A DNA stretch of 64,000 nt from an uncultured Bacilli bacterium. GTDB taxonomy: Bacteria; Bacillota_I; Bacilli_A; RF39; UBA660. Under the pieces are notes generated by a model. The model searched no databases. It was given only the letters and a program-made list of their open reading frames with translations, and was not told where the DNA came from. The stretch covers positions 1 to 64,000 of the forward strand of contig CAKOOJ010000002.1 in NCBI GenBank assembly GCA_934098385.1. The letters are read 5' to 3'. Each line of letters starts with the position of its first letter. Position 1 is the stretch's first letter. Below are positions 14,279-23,551 of this stretch, piece by piece. The translations under genes and the position numbers were made by a program.

Positions 14279-15592
14279 TTATATTCTATTTATATCTTTA
14301 TCATTTTTAAAATCTTCCATTATTTTACAAATTTCCATACTTATATTTTTAGAAATATAAATATCAGATTTTTTTGTTTTTACTGCTCTTGCAAATTCAA
14401 CTAATTCATATCTTATACCTTCACCATCTAATTGGTAAAAGTATCTTTTATTTTCATTTGTGTTTTCATATCTTACTTCAAAATAATCTGTTTTCCACCA
14501 TGGTGCTGGTACATAAATATATCCTTTAGTTCCAGTAATAACTAGACTTCCTTCAGATTTTGCTCCTTCTGCTACTATAATTGTTGCACAAGCATTATCA
14601 TATAGAAAATCTATTTTAGTAAATGCATCTCCATTTGAGTCATATGTAATTATATTTCTATTTTTATATTTTGTTCCTAGTATTTGAAATACAGGTAGTA
14701 AAGCATTAGAACCCCATTCGTATAAACTATGATTATGTTTTCTATAATCTGTTGTCATACTAGTACATGTTGCAGATACATTTAGTATTTTTCCAATCTT
14801 ACCAGATTTTATTAGTAATTGTAGTCTTTCATAAGCAGTTGAGTAAGCAGTTCTTATTCCTTCTACTAAAACACAATCATTATTTTCAGCTAATTCAAAT
14901 AATTCTTCGCATTCTTTTTTGTTTAATGAGATAGGTGATTCACATAATACGCTTTTACCTTTTATTAGTGCTTTTTTTATAAGGTCATATCGTTTTTCAT
15001 AATCAGATTTTATAAATAGTGCATCAACCTTATTTAACAATTCATCATAATTATTGGTAATAATTGGTAATTCTTTTATTTCTTTACTCATATTTTCTAG
15101 ATTATTTGTACATATTCCTATAAATTCTATTCCATTAACAAATTTATCTTCTTTTTGGAATTTTGAAATATAGTTAGCTGAATCACTTACTATTCCCATT
15201 TTTAATTCTCTATTTTCACTTCTTAATTGTGTACTTGAAACACCTTTAGTTCTTGGTAGATAAATTACTTCGCAATATTCTTTTAAATAATCAAAGAATC
15301 CTTCCCAGTCTGAGCCAACAGTAAATATATCTATATTGTATCTTTTAATATCATCTATTTTTTGACCTTCATATTCTTCAATTATTATTAAGTCTGCTAA
15401 TCCTGTTTCTTTTACATTTTGTATTCTTTCCGCTAAACATTGCTGATTATTTATTTTTCCTCTTGTTTTATCATAATCATCTGAAGTTATTCCAACTATT
15501 AGATAATCCCCTAACTCTTTAGCTCGTTCTAATAATTTTATATGTCCGTAATGTAATAAATCGAATGTTCCATATGTAATTACTTTTTTCAT
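14279..15592 (-). CDS. Cytidylyltransferase fused to Gfo/Idh/MocA oxidoreductase
   Basis: 437 residues in two enzymes. Residues 1 to about 130 match glycerol-3-phosphate cytidylyltransferase-type nucleotidyltransferases: GTFDLLHYGH (8-17) and RTKGVSSTQLR near 114-124. Residues about 132-437 are a Gfo/Idh/MocA NAD(P)-dependent oxidoreductase (VDALFIKSDY, CESPISLNKKE as the EKP-like segment, LVEGIRTAY, SLYEWGSNAL). A reductase and a CMP-transferase in one chain imply that a keto compound is reduced and activated as a CDP-alcohol. The LicD protein and aminotransferase nearby fit that. The substrate is not known. Confidence 0.85.
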   Translation of the reverse strand: MKKVITYGTFDLLHYGHIKLLERAKELGDYLIVGITSDDYDKTRGKINNQQCLAERIQNVKETGLADLIIIEEYEGQKIDDIKRYNIDIFTVGSDWEGFFDYLKEYCEVIYLPRTKGVSSTQLRSENRELKMGIVSDSANYISKFQKEDKFVNGIEFIGICTNNLENMSKEIKELPIITNNYDELLNKVDALFIKSDYEKRYDLIKKALIKGKSVLCESPISLNKKECEELFELAENNDCVLVEGIRTAYSTAYERLQLLIKSGKIGKILNVSATCTSMTTDYRKHNHSLYEWGSNALLPVFQILGTKYKNRNIITYDSNGDAFTKIDFLYDNACATIIVAEGAKSEGSLVITGTKGYIYVPAPWWKTDYFEVRYENTNENKRYFYQLDGEGIRYELVEFARAVKTKKSDIYISKNISMEICKIMEDFKNDKDINRI

Positions 15593-15609
15593 TTGTACCT
15601 CTTTAATTT

Positions 15610-16692
15610 TTATAATAGTCCTTTTTTATTCATATCTTCTAATGCATTAATTAATTCATCGTAATCTTTTTCAGTCAAGTGTCCTATATGACCTACTCTA
15701 AAAATTTTATCTTTTAATTCTCCACCATTAGGGCATACCCATATATTGTAATTATCTTTTAGTGTTAAAAATATCTCATTAGCTCTATTATTTAGAGAAT
15801 ATAAAGATGTGACTGCATTTGATGGAAAATCTGTTACCATTTTAAATGGTAAATTATTTATTTTACTTCTAAAATATTCTGCTAAATGTTTTGTTTTTTC
15901 TATTTCTTTTTTTACTCCTCCATTTTTATCAATTAATTTTAATCTACTATTTATTTGAATTAAAATTCCTACTGCTGGAGTGAATGGTGTTTGTCCTCTT
16001 TTTTGATTTTCTAACGCACTTTTTAAATTTAAGTAGTAACATTTTGCATCATTTTTATATATTCTATTAATTGCACGTTCTGATAATACGATTATTGAAA
16101 TACCTGGAGGACATGCAAGTGCTTTTTGTGAGCCTATTATTAATACATCAATTTTATTTTTTGTCATATCTATTTCATCTGCTAAAAATGAACTTATAGA
16201 ATCAACTATTAATAATAGGTTGTTTTTTTTACAAAAATTACCAATTAAATCTAAATCATATCTAACACCTGTAGAAGTTTCATGTATATTTATCATGAAT
16301 GCTGTAAAATCTTTATTATTATAAACTTCTAAGATTTCACTAGTTAATTGTTCTCCTGTATTCAATTTTATTTCAACATGTGGTATTTCATATAGTTTTA
16401 GTAATTCTACAAATCTTTTACCAAAACTTCCACCGTTTACAACTAATACTTTATCATCTTTTGTTAAGCAATTTAATACAGTTGCTTCCATTGATGCTGT
16501 TCCAGATCCAGTCATAAATACTGCTCTACTGTTTTCTGGTGCTATAGAAAATTTTTTTATTAGTTCTTCATTTTCTAACATTAATTTTGAAAATTCACTT
16601 GTCCTGAAATAAGGTATTTGATTCATTCCAATTTTTCTTGTTTCATCATCCATTTGTACTGGACCAACTGTAAAATTTATTTTATTTTCCAT
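15610..16692 (-). CDS. Class V aminotransferase (2-aminoethylphosphonate/alanine-glyoxylate type)
   Basis: 360-residue PLP enzyme. MTGSGTASMEA is the cofactor-phosphate loop, LIVDSISS has the ring-binding Asp164, and GSQKAL carries the Schiff-base Lys190. The N-terminal FTVGPVQM and C-terminal FRVGHIGHL are typical of PhnW/AGXT relatives. It lies directly upstream of the cytidylyltransferase-oxidoreductase fusion and downstream of the flippase, so it probably makes an amino-alcohol or aminoalkyl precursor to be CDP-activated and then placed by LicD. The exact keto substrate is not determinable. Confidence 0.8.
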   Translation of the reverse strand: MENKINFTVGPVQMDDETRKIGMNQIPYFRTSEFSKLMLENEELIKKFSIAPENSRAVFMTGSGTASMEATVLNCLTKDDKVLVVNGGSFGKRFVELLKLYEIPHVEIKLNTGEQLTSEILEVYNNKDFTAFMINIHETSTGVRYDLDLIGNFCKKNNLLLIVDSISSFLADEIDMTKNKIDVLIIGSQKALACPPGISIIVLSERAINRIYKNDAKCYYLNLKSALENQKRGQTPFTPAVGILIQINSRLKLIDKNGGVKKEIEKTKHLAEYFRSKINNLPFKMVTDFPSNAVTSLYSLNNRANEIFLTLKDNYNIWVCPNGGELKDKIFRVGHIGHLTEKDYDELINALEDMNKKGLL

Positions 16693-16693
16693 A

Positions 16694-18208
16694 CTATCTC
16701 CTTTTAATATTATCTTTTATTAAATTGTAATAATATTTATATTCTTCACTTTTATAGAAAAATAATATAAATATAATACTAAAGATTCCTACAGATATAA
16801 TACCATTAATTATTAAATTAATAAATACGTTGCTAATTGATATTTGATTAATTATTACATAACTTAATATAATAGATATAATGCTTGAAATTAAATATTT
16901 TATATTTTCTATATGATAATATTTATAATCTTTTTTAAACAATGGTTTAAATATATATTTCGGATAACTATAAATTATTAAATATAAATAACTTATTGCA
17001 GTTCCTAAAATTACACCTGATATTCCAATATATTTACATAATAATATTGATGCAATTAAATTTATTAAAGCCATAATTATATAACACTTTTTATCTTCTT
17101 TACATATTCCAGCAGCTTCTTTAAATATTGTAATAGAGCGTCTTATACTATCAGAATAAATGTATATTACGAATGATATAACTATTCCTAGAGGTAATAA
17201 ATATTTTTTACCTACCCATATTATTATTAATGGATTTATACAACATATAAAACCTGTCATAAATATTCCTGTTAAAAAAGAATTTATCATATTCATTCTT
17301 TTATAAATTGTATAATTTTTTTCAACATTTTTCTCTGTTAATAAATTTCCTACACTGGCACATGTACTTGAAATAATTTGATAAATAATTCCTGTGACTG
17401 CAAGTGCTACTAAGTTATAATTTGTGTAATATCCAACTGCACTTACGCCTAACATTATTGAAATTACTATACTATCTATTCCTTTATTTATTACAAATGA
17501 TATTTTTTGTAAAAATATTGCTTTTATTCTTTCAAATATGTCTTTTCTTTCTTCTTTAGTGATAGGAGTTGTCTTTTCTTTTATATATGGATAATGTTTA
17601 TTAACATAAATATTTAATATTAAATTTTCTAGAATTCTATATATTATTTTTACAGATAAATATATTACATAATCTTTAAATAATACTAATACAATTATTT
17701 GAGTAATATTCATAAATGCCATATATCCCATATGAACATTCATTATTATATAATTTTTTTGATCTGCATATAGTAAGGACCTTTTATATGTCATTACATA
17801 GGAAAATATACAATCTATTAATGTAATTAAATACAGTAGTGTAATATTATCTTTTATTGATACTTTACCTACCATTACTGGTAAGATAGGTATAATTAAT
17901 AGACCTATTATTGTCACTCCTATTGCAACATATCTATAACATAATTTATAAAAATCCATCCATGATTTTATTTTTTCAGTATCTTTTTCTGCGATAGGTT
18001 CATATAATTTAAATATTATAGTTTCTCCAATTCCTAACTCTGCAACTGATAACATAGTAATTACGTTTGTAAATAATCCATTTATTCCACTGTATTCTAT
18101 ACCAAGTATTTTTACTATGAAAGCTTGAGTTATTAAAGTAAAAATTGAAGTGACAAAATAAGAACCTAATGAACTAATTATATTTAATAGTGATTTCTTT
18201 TTTCTCAT
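16694..18208 (-). CDS. Wzx-like polysaccharide flippase
   Basis: 504 residues with about 12-14 hydrophobic helices of the MATE/MOP superfamily. The N-terminus SYFVTSIFTLITQAFIVKILG and the following GINGLFTNVITMLSVAELGIGE are typical of 'oligosaccharide flippase family' proteins. It would carry undecaprenyl-PP-linked units across the membrane, complementing the separate ABC exporter at 44707-46285. It overlaps the LicD gene by 4 bases (ATGA) and is translationally coupled to it. Confidence 0.85.
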   Translation of the reverse strand: MRKKKSLLNIISSLGSYFVTSIFTLITQAFIVKILGIEYSGINGLFTNVITMLSVAELGIGETIIFKLYEPIAEKDTEKIKSWMDFYKLCYRYVAIGVTIIGLLIIPILPVMVGKVSIKDNITLLYLITLIDCIFSYVMTYKRSLLYADQKNYIIMNVHMGYMAFMNITQIIVLVLFKDYVIYLSVKIIYRILENLILNIYVNKHYPYIKEKTTPITKEERKDIFERIKAIFLQKISFVINKGIDSIVISIMLGVSAVGYYTNYNLVALAVTGIIYQIISSTCASVGNLLTEKNVEKNYTIYKRMNMINSFLTGIFMTGFICCINPLIIIWVGKKYLLPLGIVISFVIYIYSDSIRRSITIFKEAAGICKEDKKCYIIMALINLIASILLCKYIGISGVILGTAISYLYLIIYSYPKYIFKPLFKKDYKYYHIENIKYLISSIISIILSYVIINQISISNVFINLIINGIISVGIFSIIFILFFYKSEEYKYYYNLIKDNIKRR

Positions 18209-19017
18209 TTTTTATCTCTCCAATATGCATCAAAACCATGATTAATTCTTTTCTCTACAGGTGGAGGTGTCATATAATCACCGAAGTATCTTGTAAGAAC
18301 TTCATCATATTTTTTAGTTGCCATTACTGTTAATCCATCAAATTCGACATCTATATATTCTTTATAATCATCTTTATAAGCAATTTCTTTTTCTAATGAG
18401 TTATAAATTTCTGGCCAGTTTGATAACAATCTATTACATTTCTTGTTATTATTTTTATTGCATAATTTATTATATCTTTTTATTATAAAATTTGGACTTA
18501 AAACTTTTTCTACAAAAAATTTTCTTATTTTTCTTAATAAATATAATTTATCTTTTTTATCAGAATTATTTAACATTAATCCACCAATTAAGCATTTATA
18601 AAATATTATTTTCTTATAAAGTAATTTTCCTCCTTTATCTGGGAAATTATTATAACAAAATATATCAATAAAAATTCCATAGTCATTTATATCATCCATA
18701 TTATTTTGTTTAATTTTAGTTCTTGTATCAACAACCTTAATGAATGGTGCATAATATCCTTTTGTGTTTTCATAAGAAATTATTTTATAATATGTATTTT
18801 CTTTTTCTAATATTTTAACTAATTTGTCATATTCTTCTTTTAGTAAAATTATATCTATATCATCATCCCAAGGTATAATTCCTTTGTGTCTAATTGTTCC
18901 GATTAAAGACCCACAAAACAAACTATATTTTATGTTATTTTTTCTACATATTTTGTCTATGTAATCTAAGATATCGAGCATAACCTTTTTACATTCTTTT
19001 TCCGTCATTTTTTTCAT
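18205..19017 (-). CDS. LicD-family phosphotransferase
   Basis: 270 residues. The hallmark FCGSLIGTIRHKGIIPWDDD block with DDDID acidic residues starts near residue 37. LicD proteins transfer phosphocholine or other phospho-groups from CDP donors to glycans. The same operon encodes a cytidylyltransferase fusion and an aminotransferase, so the donor is probably a CDP-linked amino- or polyol compound made there rather than CDP-choline, since no LicA/LicC-type choline genes are seen in the window. Confidence 0.85.
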   Translation of the reverse strand: MKKMTEKECKKVMLDILDYIDKICRKNNIKYSLFCGSLIGTIRHKGIIPWDDDIDIILLKEEYDKLVKILEKENTYYKIISYENTKGYYAPFIKVVDTRTKIKQNNMDDINDYGIFIDIFCYNNFPDKGGKLLYKKIIFYKCLIGGLMLNNSDKKDKLYLLRKIRKFFVEKVLSPNFIIKRYNKLCNKNNNKKCNRLLSNWPEIYNSLEKEIAYKDDYKEYIDVEFDGLTVMATKKYDEVLTRYFGDYMTPPPVEKRINHGFDAYWRDKK

Positions 19018-19032
19018 TTTGTTTAACTCCTT

Positions 19033-20556
19033 TTATACTAACTTCATTATTCCAATAACTACAGATGTGATTGTAGTTATTAACATAATCATATTTAACA
19101 TAATTATATATTTAAAAACAATATTGTTAAATTTTCTTTTTTTATTTTTATATAATAAAACAAATAATGGAACAAATGCGAAGTAGTATCTTGATTGAAT
19201 TCCTAAAATTTCATCATGTCCAACACCGGCCAATTTTACAGTCCATCCTATATATAGTGATGTTGATGCTAAAACAATTATTGTAAAAAACATTATTAAA
19301 ATAATTGCTATTTCTTTTTTCTTAAAATTTATATTATTTTTCTCTGAATTAAATAAAGTGTAAATAAATAATACAATATAAGATATTATGAAAATACTAG
19401 GGATTTCAGCATATTGATAACACATTTCTGACCCAGCAAAAAGATTTGTTATGTAATAGTAAAAATTATTTAAATAGGTATTTAGCAATACATAGCAATA
19501 ATAAATAGGTTTTTTTAATATTAAGTTCATTTGTTCTGCACCTAATGTGTCTCCTACTATCGAAGAAGCAGACATAGATAGTTTATACCATAAGAAATCT
19601 AATCCTAAACTTAATAGTAAAATAATTATTACAAATATATTTTTATCTTTTTTGTTTTTAAAACATTTTTCTGGAATAAAAGTAATTGTAATTAATAATA
19701 GTGGATAGAACAATTTATATGTACTAAATATTAAACTTAATATTAACAATATTATTTTATCTTTATTTACTATTTTTTCTTCTGTATATTTATATTTGAA
19801 TATATATGCAAAAAATAATGTTATAGTTGCTAAAGGCAGTGCATCCATATTGGTTGTACTTACCAATGACAATACTGCTGGTGCGATAAAAAATATACTC
19901 AATGTTTTTTTATGAATCGGAAATAATTTGATAGCTTGTGTAGTTAATAAAAGCCATATAATAAAATTACATAATCTTACCAATATAAGTGTCATAACTG
20001 GACTTAGATGTGCAATTTTTGATATTTCCATACCAATTATTTGTGGTATATAAAGTATTGGAGAATTTCCTGTTGCCACATCTACATTGTTAATATTTAC
20101 TTTGTTATTATAATCTACACTTTTAAATAAATTTTCTTTAGAATATCGTATATTTAATGATACTAAATATTGTGAAAAATTATATAGTTCTTCTGGCATT
20201 TCTGTTTCATTATTATCCGGATTTTTAACAATAATATCACCTGCTGTTATTTGATAAGTTCTTAATATGTGTGGAAGTTCATCAGTAGCTCCTTGTATTG
20301 CAGGAATAAATATTGTGTATAATAGTCCTATAGTTAGACCAATAATGAAAAATGTTTTATGTTCGCTATATTTTTTTTCCGGAATATGTAGTAGAAAAAA
20401 CATTGCAATTGTTGATAATATTGCTACTCCTAATAATAGAATTTGTATTTTTTTGTTTGATATTTCATTTAATATTTTTTGTGATAGCCAAAACAAACTT
20501 ATAATATATATTATAAACATCAAAATATTTTCTTTTTTTAATAATCTTTTTATCAT
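19033..20556 (-). CDS. DUF2142-family polytopic membrane protein
   Basis: 507 residues with about 12 predicted helices. GATDELPHILRTYQI resembles the acidic D-E-.-.-H segment of DUF2142/GT-C-like proteins; the downstream half is helices and a GIQSRYYFAFVPL motif seen also in the next gene (LQPRYFIPIV). The ATG at 20556 follows TAGGAG; a frame start 30 bases upstream was rejected because it lies within the end region of the preceding gene. It likely acts as an extracellular-side sugar transferase; the activity is unproven. Confidence 0.65.
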   Translation of the reverse strand: MIKRLLKKENILMFIIYIISLFWLSQKILNEISNKKIQILLLGVAILSTIAMFFLLHIPEKKYSEHKTFFIIGLTIGLLYTIFIPAIQGATDELPHILRTYQITAGDIIVKNPDNNETEMPEELYNFSQYLVSLNIRYSKENLFKSVDYNNKVNINNVDVATGNSPILYIPQIIGMEISKIAHLSPVMTLILVRLCNFIIWLLLTTQAIKLFPIHKKTLSIFFIAPAVLSLVSTTNMDALPLATITLFFAYIFKYKYTEEKIVNKDKIILLILSLIFSTYKLFYPLLLITITFIPEKCFKNKKDKNIFVIIILLLSLGLDFLWYKLSMSASSIVGDTLGAEQMNLILKKPIYYCYVLLNTYLNNFYYYITNLFAGSEMCYQYAEIPSIFIISYIVLFIYTLFNSEKNNINFKKKEIAIILIMFFTIIVLASTSLYIGWTVKLAGVGHDEILGIQSRYYFAFVPLFVLLYKNKKRKFNNIVFKYIIMLNMIMLITTITSVVIGIMKLV

Positions 20557-20572
20557 GTATACTCCTATATTT

Positions 20573-22600
20573 TTATATAAATCCATTAATTATTGAACTT
20601 AGTGATAATAATAATCCTAAAATAATTAATGTAATAAATATATTATTTTTGTATTTTTCATTTATGCTAATAATTTTTAATGAGCTTAGTTCCATATATA
20701 ATAAATACACTATTGGTATAAAATATCTTGGTTGTAATCCGTCTATAGAATTAACATTTTTTGCTGACCAGCCAAATAACATTGCATAATATAGACAAGC
20801 TGTTAAAACTAATACAAGTAAAATATTTAATATATGATGATATTTAGTAATTTTATCTTTGTTATCAATTGCTGTAAAAATTAAAATTCCATATATAAAA
20901 CCATTAAAATCTCTTATTATATCTTTTGACCAAATTGAAGACCAGCCAAATCCATCATGTAAGCCTCGGAAAAAATCTAATGAAAATCTATCTATTAAAG
21001 TATTTTTTATTATTCTTAAAAAACGAATTGGATCATTTAAAGCATCTTGTATTGAATAATAATTATTGTAGCCTACCACTGTTATTGGTGTGTTTGTTTT
21101 TATTCTTACATATTTATAAAATATATAACAGATTATTAAATCTATTAAAATAAATAACGGTATTTTTATTTTATCTATAAATTTATTATTAACTTTTAGT
21201 TTAATTTTATCTTTTGGTACAAGTATTAGTAATCCGATTATGGCAACATATATAGTTTTACAGCAAGTTAATAGTATAGATAACAAACTAAGTATAGCTA
21301 ATCTTTTCTTGTCTAAAACGTAATCTTTGTCATATATTAAGCGTATTATTATATATAATAATACTATAAATAATGTGTTATTTATAGAGTCTTGATTTAT
21401 TCCTATTGCTTGATGTAGTGTAATTGGTAATAGTGAACATAACATAAATAGACGTTTAAACTTCGGCACTTTTTTTATAACATAATATCCTGCTACTAAA
21501 AATATTAGTAAATTTATGAAACGACAGCAATAAAACATTATCATTGGAGAAAAATGTAAAATTCTACAAATAAAACAAGTTAATATTGCTGGTATATATG
21601 CAGTAAATTTTGCTCGATATTGAGAATAAAAATTTCTTTTTACTTCTTTATAAGAATTTGCTTGTTTAAATAAATTAGATATATATGTTGTTGGATAATA
21701 TTTTGCATCATATTTTAAAGTTGCATCAGAATAGTTTTTAACAAAATAATTTACATTAGTTGGTAGAGTTAAGTACACAGCTCCATCGTTTGCAAATTCT
21801 ATTTTATTATTATTTTTTAAAACAGCATATGCTTTTATAAAATGATTTTGTTCATCTGGAACGTGCATAGGTGGTATTGCAAATAACATTGTTAAGCCAC
21901 AAATTGTTCCGATAATTATAAATGCGTTTTCTAAATTATTTTTTAATGTATCTTTTATTTTATATAATATATATAGGAGTATTAAACCTAATGGAATTAA
22001 TGCAAATGATTTAAAATAACTCATAATTACACTAAATGAGAATAAATAAGATATAAATAATAACATAATGCTTAATACTATATTTTTGATAGATAATTTA
22101 TTATTTTTCATTAAATTTATTATTTTAGATAATATATTAAATGTTATTAAATTAAAAGCAATTAAACTTATTAAAAGAAATAGATTTGTTAATAAGTGGT
22201 CTTTTTGTTTAATATAATTTATAAATTGACTCTTTAAACCGTCATTTAGATATACACCATCTAATTCTTCATTACTGTTTGTGCATAATGTTTTATTTTC
22301 ATTATTATAATATATTTCAACTGGTTCGTTATTGCATTTTACACTTAGTAAAAGTTGACTAGTATTGGAATATTTAACACTTAATGTTTCAAAATAATAG
22401 CTGTCATTTATTTTTTCTAAATTATAATCATTTAAATCTTCAAATATTCCATCAATAAATATATCGTTTAATTCTATTTTTTTATCTGCTGTAAATGTAA
22501 TTGTTTTTGTGTTCATACCTATTATTGAAAGTATAATTGAATATAACATTATTAAAGACATTATTACTACACTACTATATTTAAATATTTTTTTTGTCAC
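20573..22600 (-). CDS. DUF2142-family polytopic membrane protein, long form
   Basis: 675 residues. One N-terminal helix, an extracellular beta-rich domain (about 30-125), then about 12 helices. PPMHVPDEQNHFIKAYAV is the conserved DUF2142 acidic loop, comparable to GT-C catalytic loops. GTG is the start codon, preceded by AGGTGAT. It opens the operon with promoter 22619-22647. It is related to the shorter neighbour downstream. It probably adds or trims sugars using polyprenyl-phosphate donors. Confidence 0.7.
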   Translation of the reverse strand: MTKKIFKYSSVVIMSLIMLYSIILSIIGMNTKTITFTADKKIELNDIFIDGIFEDLNDYNLEKINDSYYFETLSVKYSNTSQLLLSVKCNNEPVEIYYNNENKTLCTNSNEELDGVYLNDGLKSQFINYIKQKDHLLTNLFLLISLIAFNLITFNILSKIINLMKNNKLSIKNIVLSIMLLFISYLFSFSVIMSYFKSFALIPLGLILLYILYKIKDTLKNNLENAFIIIGTICGLTMLFAIPPMHVPDEQNHFIKAYAVLKNNNKIEFANDGAVYLTLPTNVNYFVKNYSDATLKYDAKYYPTTYISNLFKQANSYKEVKRNFYSQYRAKFTAYIPAILTCFICRILHFSPMIMFYCCRFINLLIFLVAGYYVIKKVPKFKRLFMLCSLLPITLHQAIGINQDSINNTLFIVLLYIIIRLIYDKDYVLDKKRLAILSLLSILLTCCKTIYVAIIGLLILVPKDKIKLKVNNKFIDKIKIPLFILIDLIICYIFYKYVRIKTNTPITVVGYNNYYSIQDALNDPIRFLRIIKNTLIDRFSLDFFRGLHDGFGWSSIWSKDIIRDFNGFIYGILIFTAIDNKDKITKYHHILNILLVLVLTACLYYAMLFGWSAKNVNSIDGLQPRYFIPIVYLLYMELSSLKIISINEKYKNNIFITLIILGLLLSLSSIINGFI

Positions 22601-22618
22601 TTTTAATCACCTATATAT

Positions 22619-22647
22619 AGTATACTTTATATAACATATTTTTACAA
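22619..22647 (-). promoter_or_regulatory. Promoter of the 22.6-11.0 kb operon
   Basis: Minus strand TTGTAA, 17-base spacer, TATACT, about 15 bases before the AGGTGAT/GTG start. Eleven closely spaced genes follow. Confidence 0.65.
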
Positions 22648-22670
22648 ATAAAAATGCCATTATAGGCATT
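22648..22670 (-). terminator. Terminator of the 25.3-22.7 kb unit
   Basis: On the minus strand AATGCC-TATAAT-GGCATT followed by TTTATTT. It overlaps the stop codon at 22660 and abuts the next promoter. Confidence 0.8.
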
Positions 22671-23544
22671 CCAGTTTTGAATATTCATTCATTATTTTTT
22701 CTCTATTATTTTTAACAAAATTTATTTTGTCTGCTATTTCATTTATATCATCATCTGATTTTACTACTAAATGTTCTTTTAGATATTTATTATTATCAAA
22801 ATATGTTGTATTTCCTACTAAACATGGTATTCCTAAATTGAAACTTTTTTTGATTAATTCTATGTTTGTATTTGTAAAATTTATGTATAAATTTACGAAA
22901 TTATCTTTCATTACTTCATCTATGTTTGTTTCTTTTTTGCAATTTAGTTTAAAGAATACCATAAAGTTTTTTGTCGCTTTCATAACATATTTAAATTTAC
23001 AAACATCATATTCTACAAAAGTTAATGCTGCTAATTGATTATAAAAGTTATTATTTGGATCAAAATCATTACTTAGTATTCCTATGGAATTTGAATCTTT
23101 ATATTTTGCTTTTTTACTTTTAACATTTAAGTTAATTAATTCACAATTATATCCAGAATTTTCAAATACTGTAAGTGTATCTTCATTTATACATCCTATC
23201 GTTTCTATAAGACATCTGTCAATATATTCAAATATACATTCTAAGTAATATCTAGTACCTGGATTGGATAAGCTAGAGAATGAATCTCTAAATATCCAAC
23301 ATACAGTTATTTCTTTTTTTAATCTTGGTAAAATGAATCTATAAAAATCATTATTACCAACTAGATATATTTTTTTTATTTTAGAATTATTTATTAATTC
23401 TATTATTTTATTATCTTCTTCAACTTTGTCTATTTCTATTACATTTTTTAAAGTATATTCTATACTGTCTTTTAAATCTAAATCAAAGCGAGGTAATAAT
23501 ACTATTTCTTGTTTATTTTTATAATTTTCTAATTGTTCTATCAT
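22660..23544 (-). CDS. GT-B-like protein, paralogue of the neighbouring fusion's C-terminal half
   Basis: 294 residues without a strong family motif by eye. It aligns in layout with residues about 330-590 of the gene at 23552-25348: a CWIFRDSFSSLSNP / CFWHGSISQVSEP segment, an IGCINEDTLTVFENSGY / FGTCKESLIKFYENLGI segment, then PCLVGNTTYFDNN.YLKEHLVV / ICLTGNNHHYFKNTELEKYLVV. Both are probably glycosyltransferase-like GT-B domains. It starts within the end of the preceding gene's operon (GTGAGGC ribosome binding site). Confidence 0.5.
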   Translation of the reverse strand: MIEQLENYKNKQEIVLLPRFDLDLKDSIEYTLKNVIEIDKVEEDNKIIELINNSKIKKIYLVGNNDFYRFILPRLKKEITVCWIFRDSFSSLSNPGTRYYLECIFEYIDRCLIETIGCINEDTLTVFENSGYNCELINLNVKSKKAKYKDSNSIGILSNDFDPNNNFYNQLAALTFVEYDVCKFKYVMKATKNFMVFFKLNCKKETNIDEVMKDNFVNLYINFTNTNIELIKKSFNLGIPCLVGNTTYFDNNKYLKEHLVVKSDDDINEIADKINFVKNNREKIMNEYSKLECL

Positions 23545-23551
23545 ATTAGCC

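Noticed and set aside
18205..19017. Phosphocholine decoration by LicD
   Set aside because: No choline kinase, choline transporter or LicC-type gene is visible; the adjacent cytidylyltransferase fusion suggests another donor.
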